Assembly: GCA_017443065.1 (NCBI GenBank)
Contig: JAFSPF010000051.1
Span: 1 to 64,000, forward strand
Reading direction: 5' to 3'
DNA length: 64,000 bases
Source: Lachnospiraceae bacterium
GTDB lineage: Bacteria > Bacillota > Clostridia > Lachnospirales > Lachnospiraceae
The position numbers and the translations under genes are program-made. Below the pieces are notes generated by a model. It was not told the origin of the DNA, did not search any database, and was given only the letters and a program-made list of their open reading frames with translations. Below are positions 8,509 to 17,534 of this stretch, piece after piece; the stretch's first letter is position 1, and each line of letters begins with the position of its first letter.

Positions 8509-9012
8509 TTATGCCGGGGGATGTACGCCGTCTCCCGTGGCATTGCCGGCCATGAGATTGGCAACATGGATACAGATGACACCCTTCGGCGAAGCGTTCA
8601 GCAGCGTCTGATAGGTGTCTTCCACAAGAATGCAGTCGGACAGTGTCAGATGTTCGGCTGCTGCTTTTTCCTCCATCACCCGCAGCTTTTCCGCATCCGT
8701 TGCGGTGAAATAATACTCTTCAAACAGATTCGGATAGCGCCGGTTGATGAATTTGATTTTGGCCTTGGACTCCGTTTCGGAGGAGGTGGAGGAGAGGACA
8801 AAGAGCCGGACGCCCTTTGCGAGAAGGCTTCTTGCAAAGTCCCGTACCGCGGGGACGATGGCGCAGTCCCGGTAGGCGTCTTCGCCGGTTTTTTCCAGGA
8901 AGCGCTGCCACTCCTCATCCGTTACACCGATCAAATAGCGGCCGTCTTCCTGAAGATAGCAGGGGGCGCTTAAAGTGCCGTCGACATCAAAAAAAGCAAG
9001 TTTTGACTGCAT
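8509..9012 (-). CDS. HAD-superfamily hydrolase
   Basis: A 167-residue haloacid-dehalogenase-type protein. Motif I is FFDVDGTL at the N-terminus (nucleophile and acid D residues), motif II is VLSSTSS, a lysine lies in the middle (KLRVMEEK) and motif IV appears as ILVEDTYQTLLNA. The family covers phosphatases and phosphoglucomutases; the small cap suggests a phosphatase, but the substrate cannot be inferred. It is transcribed away from the radical SAM gene. AAGGA precedes the ATG at 9012. It converges with the unknown gene ending at 8499. Confidence 0.8.
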   Translation of the reverse strand: MQSKLAFFDVDGTLSAPCYLQEDGRYLIGVTDEEWQRFLEKTGEDAYRDCAIVPAVRDFARSLLAKGVRLFVLSSTSSETESKAKIKFINRRYPNLFEEYYFTATDAEKLRVMEEKAAAEHLTLSDCILVEDTYQTLLNASPKGVICIHVANLMAGNATGDGVHPPA

Positions 9013-9067
9013 GACTGATTCCTTTCTGTATTTACACAGGGAACATCCTAACGCGAACGGAAAAAAA

Positions 9068-10021
9068 ATGCAAGAGCAGGCTTTTGAAAAAAACGATAGC
9101 GTCCGCTGCCGCGTCTGCCCGCAGGGCTGTACGCTGCGCGAGGGACAGACGGGTGTTTGTCATGCCCGCGCAAATCTTGGCGGAGAGGTTCGGCCGTTGA
9201 ACTACGGACGTCTGACCTCCCTGGCGCTGGATCCGGTGGAAAAGAAGCCGCTGGCGCGATTCATGCCGGGGACTTACGTCCTCTCCGTCGGCACCTTCGG
9301 CTGTAACCTGCGCTGCCCCTTCTGCCAGAACGGCGAGATCAGCTGCGCGCGGATTGCGGATGCTTCGGCACCGGGGACACCGGAAGGCATGCAGCTTCCG
9401 GAGGTGGTGTTTACGGATGTGAACGGCAGAACACAGAGAATCCGGACGGAGGAATATACCCCGGAGGAGCTCTGCGAGACGGCGCTGTATTACCGGGACA
9501 GGGGAAATATCGGCCTCGCCTTCACCTATAACGAGCCGATGGTCGGCATGGAATTTGTGCGCGATACCGCACGCCTGGTACACGAGGCCGGCATGAAGAA
9601 TGTCCTGGTGACCGCGGGCTGCATCACGCAGGAGGCCCTTGCGGAGGTCCTGCCCTATATCGACGCCATGAACATCGATCTGAAGAGCTTCCGCGCGGAA
9701 ACGTACCGGGAGCTGCTCGGCGGCGACCTGGAAACCGTGAAGGCCTTTATCCGGACAGCCGCGGAAGATGCCGGCACGCACGTGGAGCTCACGACGCTCA
9801 TTATCCCCGGCGAAAATGACACAGAGGAAGAAATGAGAGAGATTTCCACCTGGATATCCTCCCTTAATGGCGATGCAGGTAAAGACATCCCCCTCCACGT
9901 CTCCCGCTTCTTCCCCCGCCACCGCATGACGGACCGCGACGCGACACCTGTAGAGACCGTGTACCGCCTGGCGGACATCGCGCGGGAACGGCTCTCATTT
10001 GTGTATACAGGGAATTGTTGA
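9068..10021 (+). CDS. amrS: AmmeMemoRadiSam system radical SAM enzyme
   Basis: A radical SAM protein of about 317 residues. An N-terminal cysteine pair (CRVCPQGCTL ... GVCHAR) precedes the cluster motif CNLRCPFC, followed by TYNEPMV and VTAGCI segments typical of the PflA-like AmrS group. It would use a 4Fe-4S cluster and SAM to make a 5'-deoxyadenosyl radical; the physiological reaction is not clearly established. The start at 9068 is chosen because an earlier ATG (9011) would overlap the divergent HAD start and add a poorly conserved leader, but no strong ribosome binding site supports either. Its AMMECR1/MEMO partner is encoded at 208-1596, 7.5 kb upstream, not adjacent as is common. Confidence 0.85.
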   Translation: MQEQAFEKNDSVRCRVCPQGCTLREGQTGVCHARANLGGEVRPLNYGRLTSLALDPVEKKPLARFMPGTYVLSVGTFGCNLRCPFCQNGEISCARIADASAPGTPEGMQLPEVVFTDVNGRTQRIRTEEYTPEELCETALYYRDRGNIGLAFTYNEPMVGMEFVRDTARLVHEAGMKNVLVTAGCITQEALAEVLPYIDAMNIDLKSFRAETYRELLGGDLETVKAFIRTAAEDAGTHVELTTLIIPGENDTEEEMREISTWISSLNGDAGKDIPLHVSRFFPRHRMTDRDATPVETVYRLADIARERLSFVYTGNC

Positions 10022-10073
10022 AATATGATATAATGAATCGTTCCGATCAAAGCGGAAACGGAAAGGACACAAT

Positions 10074-10496
10074 ATGGGACTGTTAGACAAGCTCACCAAC
10101 AGAACGGACATCAACGCGGCGCTGAGGCTCTTCCGCGCGGAGAAGCGCGCGGTGCTTCTGGATGTCAGGAAGCCCTCGGAATACGCAATGGGGCATATTC
10201 CGCGCAGCCGGAATCTCCCGCTGGATGAGATCGAGAAGGCGGAAAGCGCCATACCGGATAAGAATATGCCGGTCTATGTGTACTGCGAAAAGGGCGGACG
10301 CGCGAAAAAAGCCGCGGATAAGCTGCAGAAAATGGGCTATACCAAGGTAATCAATATCGGCGGCATTGAGAAATATACCGGCAAGACCGAGAAGGCACAG
10401 GGGAAGAACAAGATTCTCTCCTCGCAGCGTGACTCTGCCATGCGGGCCCAGATGGACCAGCCGTGGAATAAGAACATCTCGAAGAAGATGATGTGA
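10074..10496 (+). CDS. Rhodanese-domain protein
   Basis: A 140-residue protein with a single rhodanese domain. LLDVRKPSEYAMGHIPRSRNLPL is the standard N-terminal signature, and the active-site loop is CEKGGR with the catalytic cysteine near residue 70. It probably carries a persulfide or transfers sulfur. After the domain (~residue 110) comes a basic tail of ~30 residues ending KKMM with no obvious function. GGAAAGGA precedes the ATG. The gene overlaps the nominal start region of hisS by a few bases, so the two may be co-transcribed. Confidence 0.85.
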   Translation: MGLLDKLTNRTDINAALRLFRAEKRAVLLDVRKPSEYAMGHIPRSRNLPLDEIEKAESAIPDKNMPVYVYCEKGGRAKKAADKLQKMGYTKVINIGGIEKYTGKTEKAQGKNKILSSQRDSAMRAQMDQPWNKNISKKMM

Positions 10497-10504
10497 GGTC
10501 GGGC

Positions 10505-11776
10505 ATGGCATTGATCAAAAAGCCCGTGACGGGCATGCGGGATATCCTGCCCGCGGAGATGGCACTGCGCCAGTACTGCCTCAGCGTGATCCGTGAGACC
10601 TACGGACGCTTTGGCTTTACCGAAATCGAAACGCCGGTCGCGGAATCTCTCGAAAACCTAAACAGCAAACAGGGCGGAGACAATGAGAAGCTGATCTTCC
10701 GTGTGTTAAAGCGCGGGGAGAAGCTGGATCTGGGAAGCGCAAAGACCGCGGACGATGTTTCGGACATGGGCCTGCGCTATGATCTGACCGTGCCGCTTGT
10801 GCGTTACTATGCCGCGCACGCGAACGAACTGGCCTCTCCCTTCAAGGCGCTGCAGACGGGGAGCGTCTTCCGTGCGGACCGTCCGCAGAAGGGACGCTAC
10901 CGCCAGTTTACGCAGTGCGATATCGATATTTTCGGCGAAAAATCCACGCTCGCGGAAATCGAACTGATCCTTGCGACGACTGCGGCGATCGGAAAACTCT
11001 CCTTCAAGGATTTCCGCATCCGCATCAGCGACCGGAGGCTCTTAAAGGCCATGGCTTCCTACTGCGGCTTTCCGGAGGATAAGCAGGACAGCGTGTTCAT
11101 CACGCTGGACAAGCTGGATAAGATCGGTGCGGAGGGCGTACGGAAGGAGCTTGCGGAAAACGGATTTGCGGAGGAGTCCATTGAAAAATGCCTTGCGCTC
11201 TTTACCGCCGGGGATGAGGGCGGCGAGGATGCGGACGCGCAGATTGCCGCACTGGAACGCTTCTGTTTGCAGATCGGCGCGGAGGAGACGGAGGAGATCC
11301 GTCAGGATCTTTGCACCATTATCCGAACCGTGGAGGGCGCGAAGGAAGCGGATTTCCGTATGGTCTTTGATCCGACGCTGGTGCGCGGGATGGGCTATTA
11401 CACCGGTACGATTTTTGAGTTTTCCCTGCCCCAGTTCGGCTCGAGCTGCGGCGGCGGCGGTCGTTATGACAAAATGGTGGGATTGTTTACCGGGCAGGAG
11501 ACGCCGGCCTGCGGCTTTTCCATCGGCTTTGAGCGCATCGTGATGATTCTGATGGAAGAGGGCTTCCGCATCCCCGGAGAAGAGGAGAAGAGCGCATGGC
11601 TCATTGAAAAGGGGATGGCCCCGGAGCGCATGCGGGAGATTCTCCGGGAGGCAAAGGAGGCAAGAGACGCCTGCCAGACGGTTCTTGTCTGCGGCATGAA
11701 TAAAAACAAAAAGTTCCAGAAGGAACAGCTTACCTCACAGGGCTATACCTCCTTCCGGGAGTTTTTCAGGGAATAA
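10505..11776 (+). CDS. hisS: Histidine--tRNA ligase
   Basis: A 423-residue class II synthetase. Motif 2 is FRADRPQKGRYRQF, followed by the histidine-specific loop LVRGMGYYTGTIFE, GGGGRYDKMVG and motif 3 GFSIGFERI. These intact catalytic motifs argue for HisRS over the regulatory paralogue HisZ. The sequence is of the eukaryote-like type, and the C-terminal anticodon domain is short, ending KKFQKEQLTSQGYTSFREFFRE, which I recall as usual in Lachnospiraceae. The ATG at 10505 follows GAGGT. An alternative start is 10493, overlapping the rhodanese stop. Confidence 0.85.
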   Translation: MALIKKPVTGMRDILPAEMALRQYCLSVIRETYGRFGFTEIETPVAESLENLNSKQGGDNEKLIFRVLKRGEKLDLGSAKTADDVSDMGLRYDLTVPLVRYYAAHANELASPFKALQTGSVFRADRPQKGRYRQFTQCDIDIFGEKSTLAEIELILATTAAIGKLSFKDFRIRISDRRLLKAMASYCGFPEDKQDSVFITLDKLDKIGAEGVRKELAENGFAEESIEKCLALFTAGDEGGEDADAQIAALERFCLQIGAEETEEIRQDLCTIIRTVEGAKEADFRMVFDPTLVRGMGYYTGTIFEFSLPQFGSSCGGGGRYDKMVGLFTGQETPACGFSIGFERIVMILMEEGFRIPGEEEKSAWLIEKGMAPERMREILREAKEARDACQTVLVCGMNKNKKFQKEQLTSQGYTSFREFFRE

Positions 11777-11790
11777 GACGGGAGGTCTGA

Positions 11791-13095
11791 TTGGAACCGA
11801 TTGTCATACGCAGTATCGTTCTGTTTTGTCTGCTGCTTCTGTCAGCCTTTTTTTCCTCTGCCGAAACGGCGATGAGCGCCGTCAACCGGGTGCAGATGAG
11901 AGCGCTGGCCGAGGAAGGGGATAAGCGGGCGGCAAGCGTCCTGCGGATCGCGGATGATTACCAGAAGATGCTCTCCGCCATCCTGATCGGCAATAACATC
12001 GTGAATCTGACGGCCTCGGCGCTTGCCACGGTGATCGTGACGGATGCCTTCGGCTCCGTCTGGATCGGCCTGGGGACAGGCATTCTGACCTTCCTTGTGC
12101 TGTTGTTCGGCGAGATCATCCCGAAGACGGCCGCAAAGGCGCATGCGGATAAAATCGCGAGGCTTTACGCGCCGCTCATCCGCTTCTTCATGATGCTGCT
12201 CACACCGCTGATCGTCATCATCAACGCGATCGCCACGGGCGTGCTGAAGCTCTTCCGCGTGGACTTAAAGGAACGCGCCTCCATGACGGAAAATGAGCTG
12301 AAGACCTACGTGGACGTGTCCCATGAGGACGGCGTGATCGAGACGGAAGAGAAGGAGATGATCTACAACGTGTTTGATTTCGGGGACGCGTTGGCGAAGG
12401 ACATCATGATTCCCCGGATCGACATGAGCTGCGTGAATGTGGACGCGTCTCTTGCGGATGTCATCCGCGTGTTCCGGGAGGATATGTATACGCGTCTGCC
12501 GGTATATGAAAAGACGCCGGATCATATCATCGGCCTTCTAAACATCAAGGACCTGGCCTTTATCGACGACAAGAACCCCTTCCATGTCAGGGATTATATG
12601 CGCGAAGGCTATTACACCTACGAATTCAAAAAGACCTCCGGACTCCTCATGGAGATGCGCGAGCAGGCCAGAAACATCGCCTTTGTGCTGGATGAGTACG
12701 GCGCCACCGTCGGCATGATCACGCTGGAGGATCTGCTGGAGGAGATCGTCGGCGAAATCCGTGACGAATATGATTCGGATGAGGAGGAGCTGCTGAAGGA
12801 CCTCGGAGAAGGGCGTTACCTGATCGAGGCGGTGATGAAGCTCGATGATATCAATGACGCGCTCCACACCGAACTCGAAAGCGAGGATTATGATTCCATC
12901 GGCGGACTCATGATCGGTGCGCTGGACCGCATCCCGCACAACCGCGAATCCGTGACACTTGCGGACGGCACCGTGCTCACGGCCCGAGGCATCAAGCAGA
13001 ACCGCATCCTGAAGGTGCTGATGACCCTGCCGGAAAAGCAAGAGGATAATCAATCTGACCCGCTGAAGGAGGAACCCGCTTCCCAAGGAGATTGA
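11791..13095 (+). CDS. CNNM/CorC-type membrane protein (DUF21, CBS pair, CorC_HlyC)
   Basis: A 434-residue protein often annotated as hemolysin family. Residues ~1-180 are the DUF21 membrane domain with four hydrophobic segments (LFCLLLLSAFFSSAETAMSA; ALATVIVTDAF; GTGILTFLVLLFGEIIP). A CBS pair spans ~205-330 (DIMIPRIDMSCVNVD; VLDEYGATVGMITLEDLLEEI), and the C-terminal CorC_HlyC domain spans ~345-420. Related proteins act in magnesium or cation efflux. The start is a TTG at 11791 preceded by GGGAGGT. A hairpin terminator overlaps the stop. Confidence 0.88.
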   Translation: MEPIVIRSIVLFCLLLLSAFFSSAETAMSAVNRVQMRALAEEGDKRAASVLRIADDYQKMLSAILIGNNIVNLTASALATVIVTDAFGSVWIGLGTGILTFLVLLFGEIIPKTAAKAHADKIARLYAPLIRFFMMLLTPLIVIINAIATGVLKLFRVDLKERASMTENELKTYVDVSHEDGVIETEEKEMIYNVFDFGDALAKDIMIPRIDMSCVNVDASLADVIRVFREDMYTRLPVYEKTPDHIIGLLNIKDLAFIDDKNPFHVRDYMREGYYTYEFKKTSGLLMEMREQARNIAFVLDEYGATVGMITLEDLLEEIVGEIRDEYDSDEEELLKDLGEGRYLIEAVMKLDDINDALHTELESEDYDSIGGLMIGALDRIPHNRESVTLADGTVLTARGIKQNRILKVLMTLPEKQEDNQSDPLKEEPASQGD

Positions 13096-13115
13096 AAAGC
13101 GCGCTTTTCTTTTTT
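13095..13115 (+). terminator. Terminator after the CNNM gene
   Basis: The perfect palindrome AAAAGCGCGCTTTT (13095-13108) is followed by a C and a run of six T, giving a short intrinsic terminator that begins in the stop codon. Confidence 0.65.
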
Positions 13116-13198
13116 CGTCCTATCATGATATAATCGGACTGTCTTTAAGGGCATTGTATGCCATGCAAAACCGGAATGAAGAAAGAGAGGGGAAACGT

Positions 13199-14211
13199 AT
13201 GAAAAGGAAATTGACATTATTATCTATTGCAATGATGCTGACTCTTGCCGCCTGTGGGGGGGGGTGAAGGACCTTGTCAATGACCTTGCTACGGCGCAGA
13301 ATCAGGCGCAACAGGGTGGATTTTCAACCGGTGCCGGAGGACAGGGATACAACGCGCCTGATGTGACAAATGAGCAGGGGTACTTTCCTGCTGCGGGAGC
13401 GGAAGGTGCGGATGTTCAGCCGTTCCCCACGCAGGTGGCAATGACGTTTGAAATGAAACCGGAGATGCTTTCCTATGACATTACAGACAGAGTGATTCAG
13501 ATCTATGATATGGTTTTGGATTATAGCGGAAAGTACACGGCTGCAGAGATCATGGAGCAATTTGAAAACAGTATTGTAGAGTTTGATTTTGAAAAAGGAT
13601 ATGGCGCATCGCCTGATGCTTTCACATATGTGCCGGATGAATGGATTAGCCCAGGGCTATATGGTTCTGCGACCAGCACGGGGAAGACTCTCCATCTGCT
13701 GCCGAAACATGAAGAGGAGTTCTATATTGAAGTCATGTGTGTCAATCCGACGGATGAGATCATAGAACTAAAAGACACAGTTGTGAATCGTATCGTGCTG
13801 CATCGTACCAGAAGTGTTTCCGATAGATACGAGAGTATTCCGTATCCGGTTTATATATGGTTTCCTCGGGGGATCAGGATTGACGGCAATGGGTTGAACT
13901 ATGAAAATCTTTCTGAACACTTTCCGGAATTTGAAGTCATCGAAGTTTCTGACATATATGACTCAGATATGCATAAGACTGATGACGGTTTATATTGGCA
14001 CGCGTATATCATGTCGTATGAGCTAAGGAAACATGTGGATGATGCATACCGGTGGGATGGGACAACGTCACCCCTGTATGCAGTTTATAGATTCCAAATT
14101 GACAGCATAACGAAAGATGTTTCTGCATTTACTTATGACATCAGTGATTATTATATGGGAGGTGGTGATTCTTTTGATTTTGGATACAATATTAAAGATC
14201 AAAAGGATTAA
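13199..14211 (+). pseudogene. Lipoprotein gene interrupted at a G9 tract
   Basis: The ATG at 13199, after GAGAGGGGAAA, starts a typical lipoprotein signal peptide with lipobox LAAC, but the frame stops at a TGA (13265-13267) directly after a run of nine G (13256-13264). The following 948 bases are open in another frame up to 14211. One more G, or two fewer, joins signal peptide and body into a protein of about 337 residues. The body is acidic and rich in aromatic residues (DEWISPGLYGSATSTGKTLH), probably extracellular; I do not recognise its family. The long intact downstream frame suggests either recent mutation, slippage-based switching or a sequencing error. It is more A+T rich than its neighbours. 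Confidence 0.7.
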
Positions 14212-14295
14212 TGGTATAACACGTAACTAAGGTTCGGCAGGAAGCATTGAAGCAGGAACCGGGCACCGGCTGAAAAAGTATGCGTCATTCTTCAC

Positions 14296-14324
14296 TTGCA
14301 AAACAGTCCCGCTAAGGGTATAAT
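14296..14324 (+). promoter_or_regulatory. Promoter for tRNA-Thr
   Basis: TTGCAA (14296-14301), a 17-base spacer and TATAAT (14319-14324) lie about 30 bases before the tRNA. Confidence 0.7.
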
Positions 14325-14354
14325 CGTATTTGTGCCTGCCGAAAGGCGGGACAA

Positions 14355-14427
14355 GCTGGAGTAGCTCAGTCGGTAGAGCAGCTGATTCGTAATCAGCAGG
14401 TCGTCAGTTCAAGTCTGATCTCCAGCT
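14355..14427 (+). tRNA. tRNA-Thr (anticodon CGT)
   Basis: A 73-base cloverleaf. Acceptor arms are GCTGGAG and CTCCAGC, the D stem GCTC/GAGC, the anticodon stem GCTGA/TCAGC with loop TTCGTAA, so the anticodon is CGT. The T loop TTCAAGT is present. No CCA is encoded. The upstream promoter and the downstream hairpin indicate a single-tRNA transcript. Confidence 0.93.
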
Positions 14428-14437
14428 TGCGCGATGG

Positions 14438-14464
14438 CAATGAGCCGTGCATCACGGCTCATTG
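14438..14464 (+). terminator. Hairpin after tRNA-Thr
   Basis: CAATGAGCCGTG (14438-14449) pairs perfectly with CACGGCTCATTG (14453-14464). The T-run is weak (ACTTTATC), so it may be an inefficient terminator or processing hairpin. Confidence 0.55.
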
Positions 14465-14541
14465 ACTTTATCTGAAAGTGATGATAGACTAAACATAAAA
14501 AGAAGCGGGCGATTGCCCCTTTAGTAAGATTTCATGAAAAC

Positions 14542-14580
14542 AGCCGCCATGACTCTCACATCAGGGGCGGCTATTTTCTT
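14542..14580. terminator. Probable bidirectional terminator
   Basis: AGCCGCC (14542-14548) pairs with GGCGGCT (14566-14572), followed by ATTTTCTTT on the plus strand and preceded by TGAAAACA, which gives TGTTTTCA on the minus strand. It lies between the tRNA-Thr unit and the 3' end of the minus-strand ABC transporter operon and could stop both. Confidence 0.6.
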
Positions 14581-14635
14581 TCCCTAAGGATTATCTGGAC
14601 AACCAGACCTATCAGATCGACAAGAAATCATCCAA

Positions 14636-15463
14636 TCATCCCTTCAATCCCCCTCTGGCCACACCGTTCACGATGTACCGGCGCGCGAAGAGGAAGAGGA
14701 TGATCATCGGCAGGACGGAGAGCGTGGCGGCCGCAAGCTGCAGCTTCTGGTCGCTTCCGGCTTCGGACACAAAGGCAAAGAGACCGAAAGGTACCGTGCG
14801 GTTTTTGTCCGAGTTAATGACGAGAGAGGTCCAGAGGAAGGAGTTCCAGCTGGCGATCGCGTTGAGCAGGATGATCGTGACAAGCGAGGGCTTGGCGATC
14901 GGCACCATCACGCGCCAGAGATATTTCCAGTTGGAGGCACCGTCAATTCTTGCGCTGTAATACAGGGAATCCGGCAGCGTATCAAAGAATCCCTTTAAAA
15001 TATAGGTGTAGAATATCGATGTGGTAAAGGGAATCACCAGCACCGGCAAGGTATCGATCAGTCCGATCCTGGAGACGGTCATGTAATTGGTGATGACGAG
15101 CATCTCAAAGGGCACCATCATGAAGGCCACCAGAACGGCAAAGATCACGGTTCTGCCGGGAAAACGCAGTCTGGAAAAGCCGAAGGCGCCAAGGATCGTG
15201 ACAACGGTTGTGACGACAACGGAACTGAAGGTGACGATGAGCGAATTCAGGAAGTATCTTCCGAGATTTGACTGGGTCAGTGCGCGCGTAAAGTTGTCAA
15301 AATTGAACCAGTTGCCCGGAATCCAGACGGGACGCGCGGAGAAAAACTCCTCGTTCGTCTTGAAGGAACTCGCGACCATCCAGTAGAACGGAAAGATCAT
15401 GATGAGCGCGCCAAGCACAAGGAAGAAATAGATCAGGATTTTTTTCGTTTTATCTTTTTTCAT
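14636..15463 (-). CDS. Carbohydrate ABC transporter permease (MalG-type)
   Basis: A 275-residue inner-membrane permease with six predicted membrane segments, starting with IYFFLVLGALIMIFPFYWMVASSFKT, a common start of the MalG/CUT1 type. The coupling (EAA) loop is YYSARIDGASNWKYLWRVMVPIAKPSL, which contacts the ATPase. It forms a heterodimer with the MalF-type permease 10 bases upstream. Last gene of a four-gene operon (binding protein, ATPase, MalF-type, MalG-type). The substrate is probably a sugar or sugar derivative, but it cannot be named from sequence. Confidence 0.9.
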   Translation of the reverse strand: MKKDKTKKILIYFFLVLGALIMIFPFYWMVASSFKTNEEFFSARPVWIPGNWFNFDNFTRALTQSNLGRYFLNSLIVTFSSVVVTTVVTILGAFGFSRLRFPGRTVIFAVLVAFMMVPFEMLVITNYMTVSRIGLIDTLPVLVIPFTTSIFYTYILKGFFDTLPDSLYYSARIDGASNWKYLWRVMVPIAKPSLVTIILLNAIASWNSFLWTSLVINSDKNRTVPFGLFAFVSEAGSDQKLQLAAATLSVLPMIILFLFARRYIVNGVARGGLKG

Positions 15464-15473
15464 GTATCTGCCC

Positions 15474-16427
15474 TCAGTCCCGGAAGCGTTTCTGGATATA
15501 ACGCTGCAGCATCGTAAACAGGAAAATGATAAAGAAGAGGATCAGCGATGCCGCCGCGGCTTTTCCGAGTTTACGGTTGGAATAAAAGGTCTCCTTGATA
15601 TAGTAAACCATGGTATACAGGTTGGAACCGAGCGCACCCGCCTTTCCGCTCCAGAAGGGGATGACTTCATTGTACACCTTGAAGGCGGAGATCATGTTGA
15701 TGATCATCGTCAGAAAGATCGTCGGGGCAAGGAGCGGCACCGTAATGCGGAAAAACATCTTGCTGCTGTTTGCGCCGTCGACGCGGGCCGCGGTATAGTA
15801 CATCGGATCGATGTTCTGTAAGCCCGAGAGCAAAAGGATGATCGTAAACGGCAGCATGTTCCATATACCGAAAATGATGATGACAAAGATGTTCCAGGGC
15901 GCTTTTCCCTGCGCGGCACCGAGCCAGTTTACGGGCTCCGCGCCGAAGAGACCGATGAGCCAGTTGATGACGCCGCCGGAATCCGCCTTAAACAGATAAC
16001 GCCAGGACATACCGACAGCAATGGAGCTTGTGACCATCGGTAAAAAGTATGCGGTCTGAAAAATCGCCATACCGCGGATCTTCTGGTTGAGAAGATTCGC
16101 GATGATGATGGCGAGGACCGTTGCGATCGGCACCACGGTGAACACATAGATGAAGGTGTTTCCGATCGCCGTCTTGAAGTGGGTGTCATTGATGACCTGT
16201 GTGTAGTTGGCAAGGCCGACACCGTTGTACCGGCCGGAGAGCGAATAGCCTTCCCGGATGCTCATCAGGACGACATTGACGATCGGATAAACCGTAAAGA
16301 CGAGAAGTCCCAACGCAAAGGGAATCAGATAGAGCAGGGGTTCCCATCTGCGGTTGAAAATGTAATTGCCTTCAGCGTCCTGTTTGCGGGGGCGTTTTAC
16401 GCTGTTTTTCTGTTTTACGTCGCTCAT
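15474..16427 (-). CDS. Carbohydrate ABC transporter permease (MalF-type)
   Basis: A 317-residue permease with six predicted membrane segments; the first is LLYLIPFALGLLVFTVYPIVNVV and the EAA loop is YYTAARVDGANSSKMFFRITVPLLAP. It has a basic N-terminal cytoplasmic tail and lacks the long periplasmic loop of enteric MalF, as usual in Gram-positives. It overlaps the ATPase gene by an ATGA junction and is followed after 10 bases by the MalG-type partner. Confidence 0.9.
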   Translation of the reverse strand: MSDVKQKNSVKRPRKQDAEGNYIFNRRWEPLLYLIPFALGLLVFTVYPIVNVVLMSIREGYSLSGRYNGVGLANYTQVINDTHFKTAIGNTFIYVFTVVPIATVLAIIIANLLNQKIRGMAIFQTAYFLPMVTSSIAVGMSWRYLFKADSGGVINWLIGLFGAEPVNWLGAAQGKAPWNIFVIIIFGIWNMLPFTIILLLSGLQNIDPMYYTAARVDGANSSKMFFRITVPLLAPTIFLTMIINMISAFKVYNEVIPFWSGKAGALGSNLYTMVYYIKETFYSNRKLGKAAAASLILFFIIFLFTMLQRYIQKRFRD

Positions 16428-17491
16428 CTGAGCCTCTCCCCCGTTTCCTCGTCAAAGAGAAAGACCCCTTTGCGGCGCATATGGAAATTGGCCTGTTCGC
16501 CGGGCGCATCCTCATATTCGTTGGAAAGATAGACACGGATTTCCTGATCACCGAGATTTAAGAAGGCGAGTTCCTCCTTGCCCATGGTATAGCGGGTCTT
16601 GATGACGGAGGTGAAATCATGGGTTTCGTCACGGGAGATGATGGCGGCTTCCGCACGGATGCCGAGGACGACTTTGCGTCCCTCCGGCAGCTCCTTCGGG
16701 AAGTTGCGGTAGCGGATCGTGACGGATTCGTCCCTCGTCACAAAAGCGTTGTCCCGGATGAAGCCGTGGATGTTGTTGATCGGCGGGTTGCCGAGGAAGT
16801 TTGCGACAAAGAGATTGACCGGATCATCATAGAGCTCCTGCGGGCCGTCCTCCTGCTGTAAGACACCGTCCTTCATCAGCACGATCTTGTCACAGATGGA
16901 CATGGCCTCCTCCTGGTCATGCGTGACGAAGATCGTGGTGACGCCGGTGCGCAGCTGGATGCGGCGGATCTCTTCGCGCATCTCAAGGCGCAGCCGCGCA
17001 TCCAGGTTGGAGAGCGGCTCATCCAGAAGCAGCAGACGCGGTTCCTTGATCAGCGCTCTCGCGATCGCCACACGCTGCTGCTGGCCGCCGGACAGGGCCT
17101 TTGGCTTGCGGTCAAGCAACTGTTCCACATGGACGAGCTTTGCCATTTCCTTTGCCCGTTCGACGCGTTCCGCCTTCGGGACCTTCTGGATTTCCAGGGG
17201 GAAGGCGATATTCTCCAGGACGCTCATATGCGGATAGAGCGCATAATTCTGAAAGACCAGACCGACGCCCCGGTCCTGCGGCGGCATACTGGTCACGTCA
17301 TCTTCGTCAAAGTAAATATGTCCCTCCGTCACCGGGAGGATCCCGGAGAGCATATTGAGCATCGTGGATTTGCCGCAGCCGGAAGGACCTAAGAGTGCTG
17401 TCAGCTTTCCGTCGTCAAAGTCCATGTTGAAGTCGTCTACCGCAGTGAAATCCCCGAAGCGTTTGGTCAGATGGTCAATCTTCACATGCAT
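16424..17491 (-). CDS. Sugar ABC transporter ATP-binding protein (UgpC/MsmX-type)
   Basis: A 355-residue ATPase. Walker A is GPSGCGKST, the Q-loop is VFQNYALYPHMSV, the signature LSGGQQQRVAIARAL, Walker B LLLLDEPLSNLD and the H-loop THDQEEAM. The C-terminal ~115 residues form the TOBE/MOP-like regulatory domain of the sugar-importer group. The ATG at 17491 has GGGGAGGAG ahead of it; an earlier ATG at 17536 adds a leader not seen in the family. It is separated from the binding-protein gene by a hairpin, so the binding protein is probably made in excess. Confidence 0.93.
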   Translation of the reverse strand: MHVKIDHLTKRFGDFTAVDDFNMDFDDGKLTALLGPSGCGKSTMLNMLSGILPVTEGHIYFDEDDVTSMPPQDRGVGLVFQNYALYPHMSVLENIAFPLEIQKVPKAERVERAKEMAKLVHVEQLLDRKPKALSGGQQQRVAIARALIKEPRLLLLDEPLSNLDARLRLEMREEIRRIQLRTGVTTIFVTHDQEEAMSICDKIVLMKDGVLQQEDGPQELYDDPVNLFVANFLGNPPINNIHGFIRDNAFVTRDESVTIRYRNFPKELPEGRKVVLGIRAEAAIISRDETHDFTSVIKTRYTMGKEELAFLNLGDQEIRVYLSNEYEDAPGEQANFHMRRKGVFLFDEETGERLR

Positions 17492-17534
17492 GGAACAGAA
17501 TCTCCTCCCCAAAAAGATAAGATTATTATACAAC

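Noticed and set aside
10505..11776. ATP phosphoribosyltransferase regulatory subunit HisZ
   Set aside because: The intact class II motifs and histidine-specific loop favour a real HisRS, and no histidine biosynthesis genes are adjacent.
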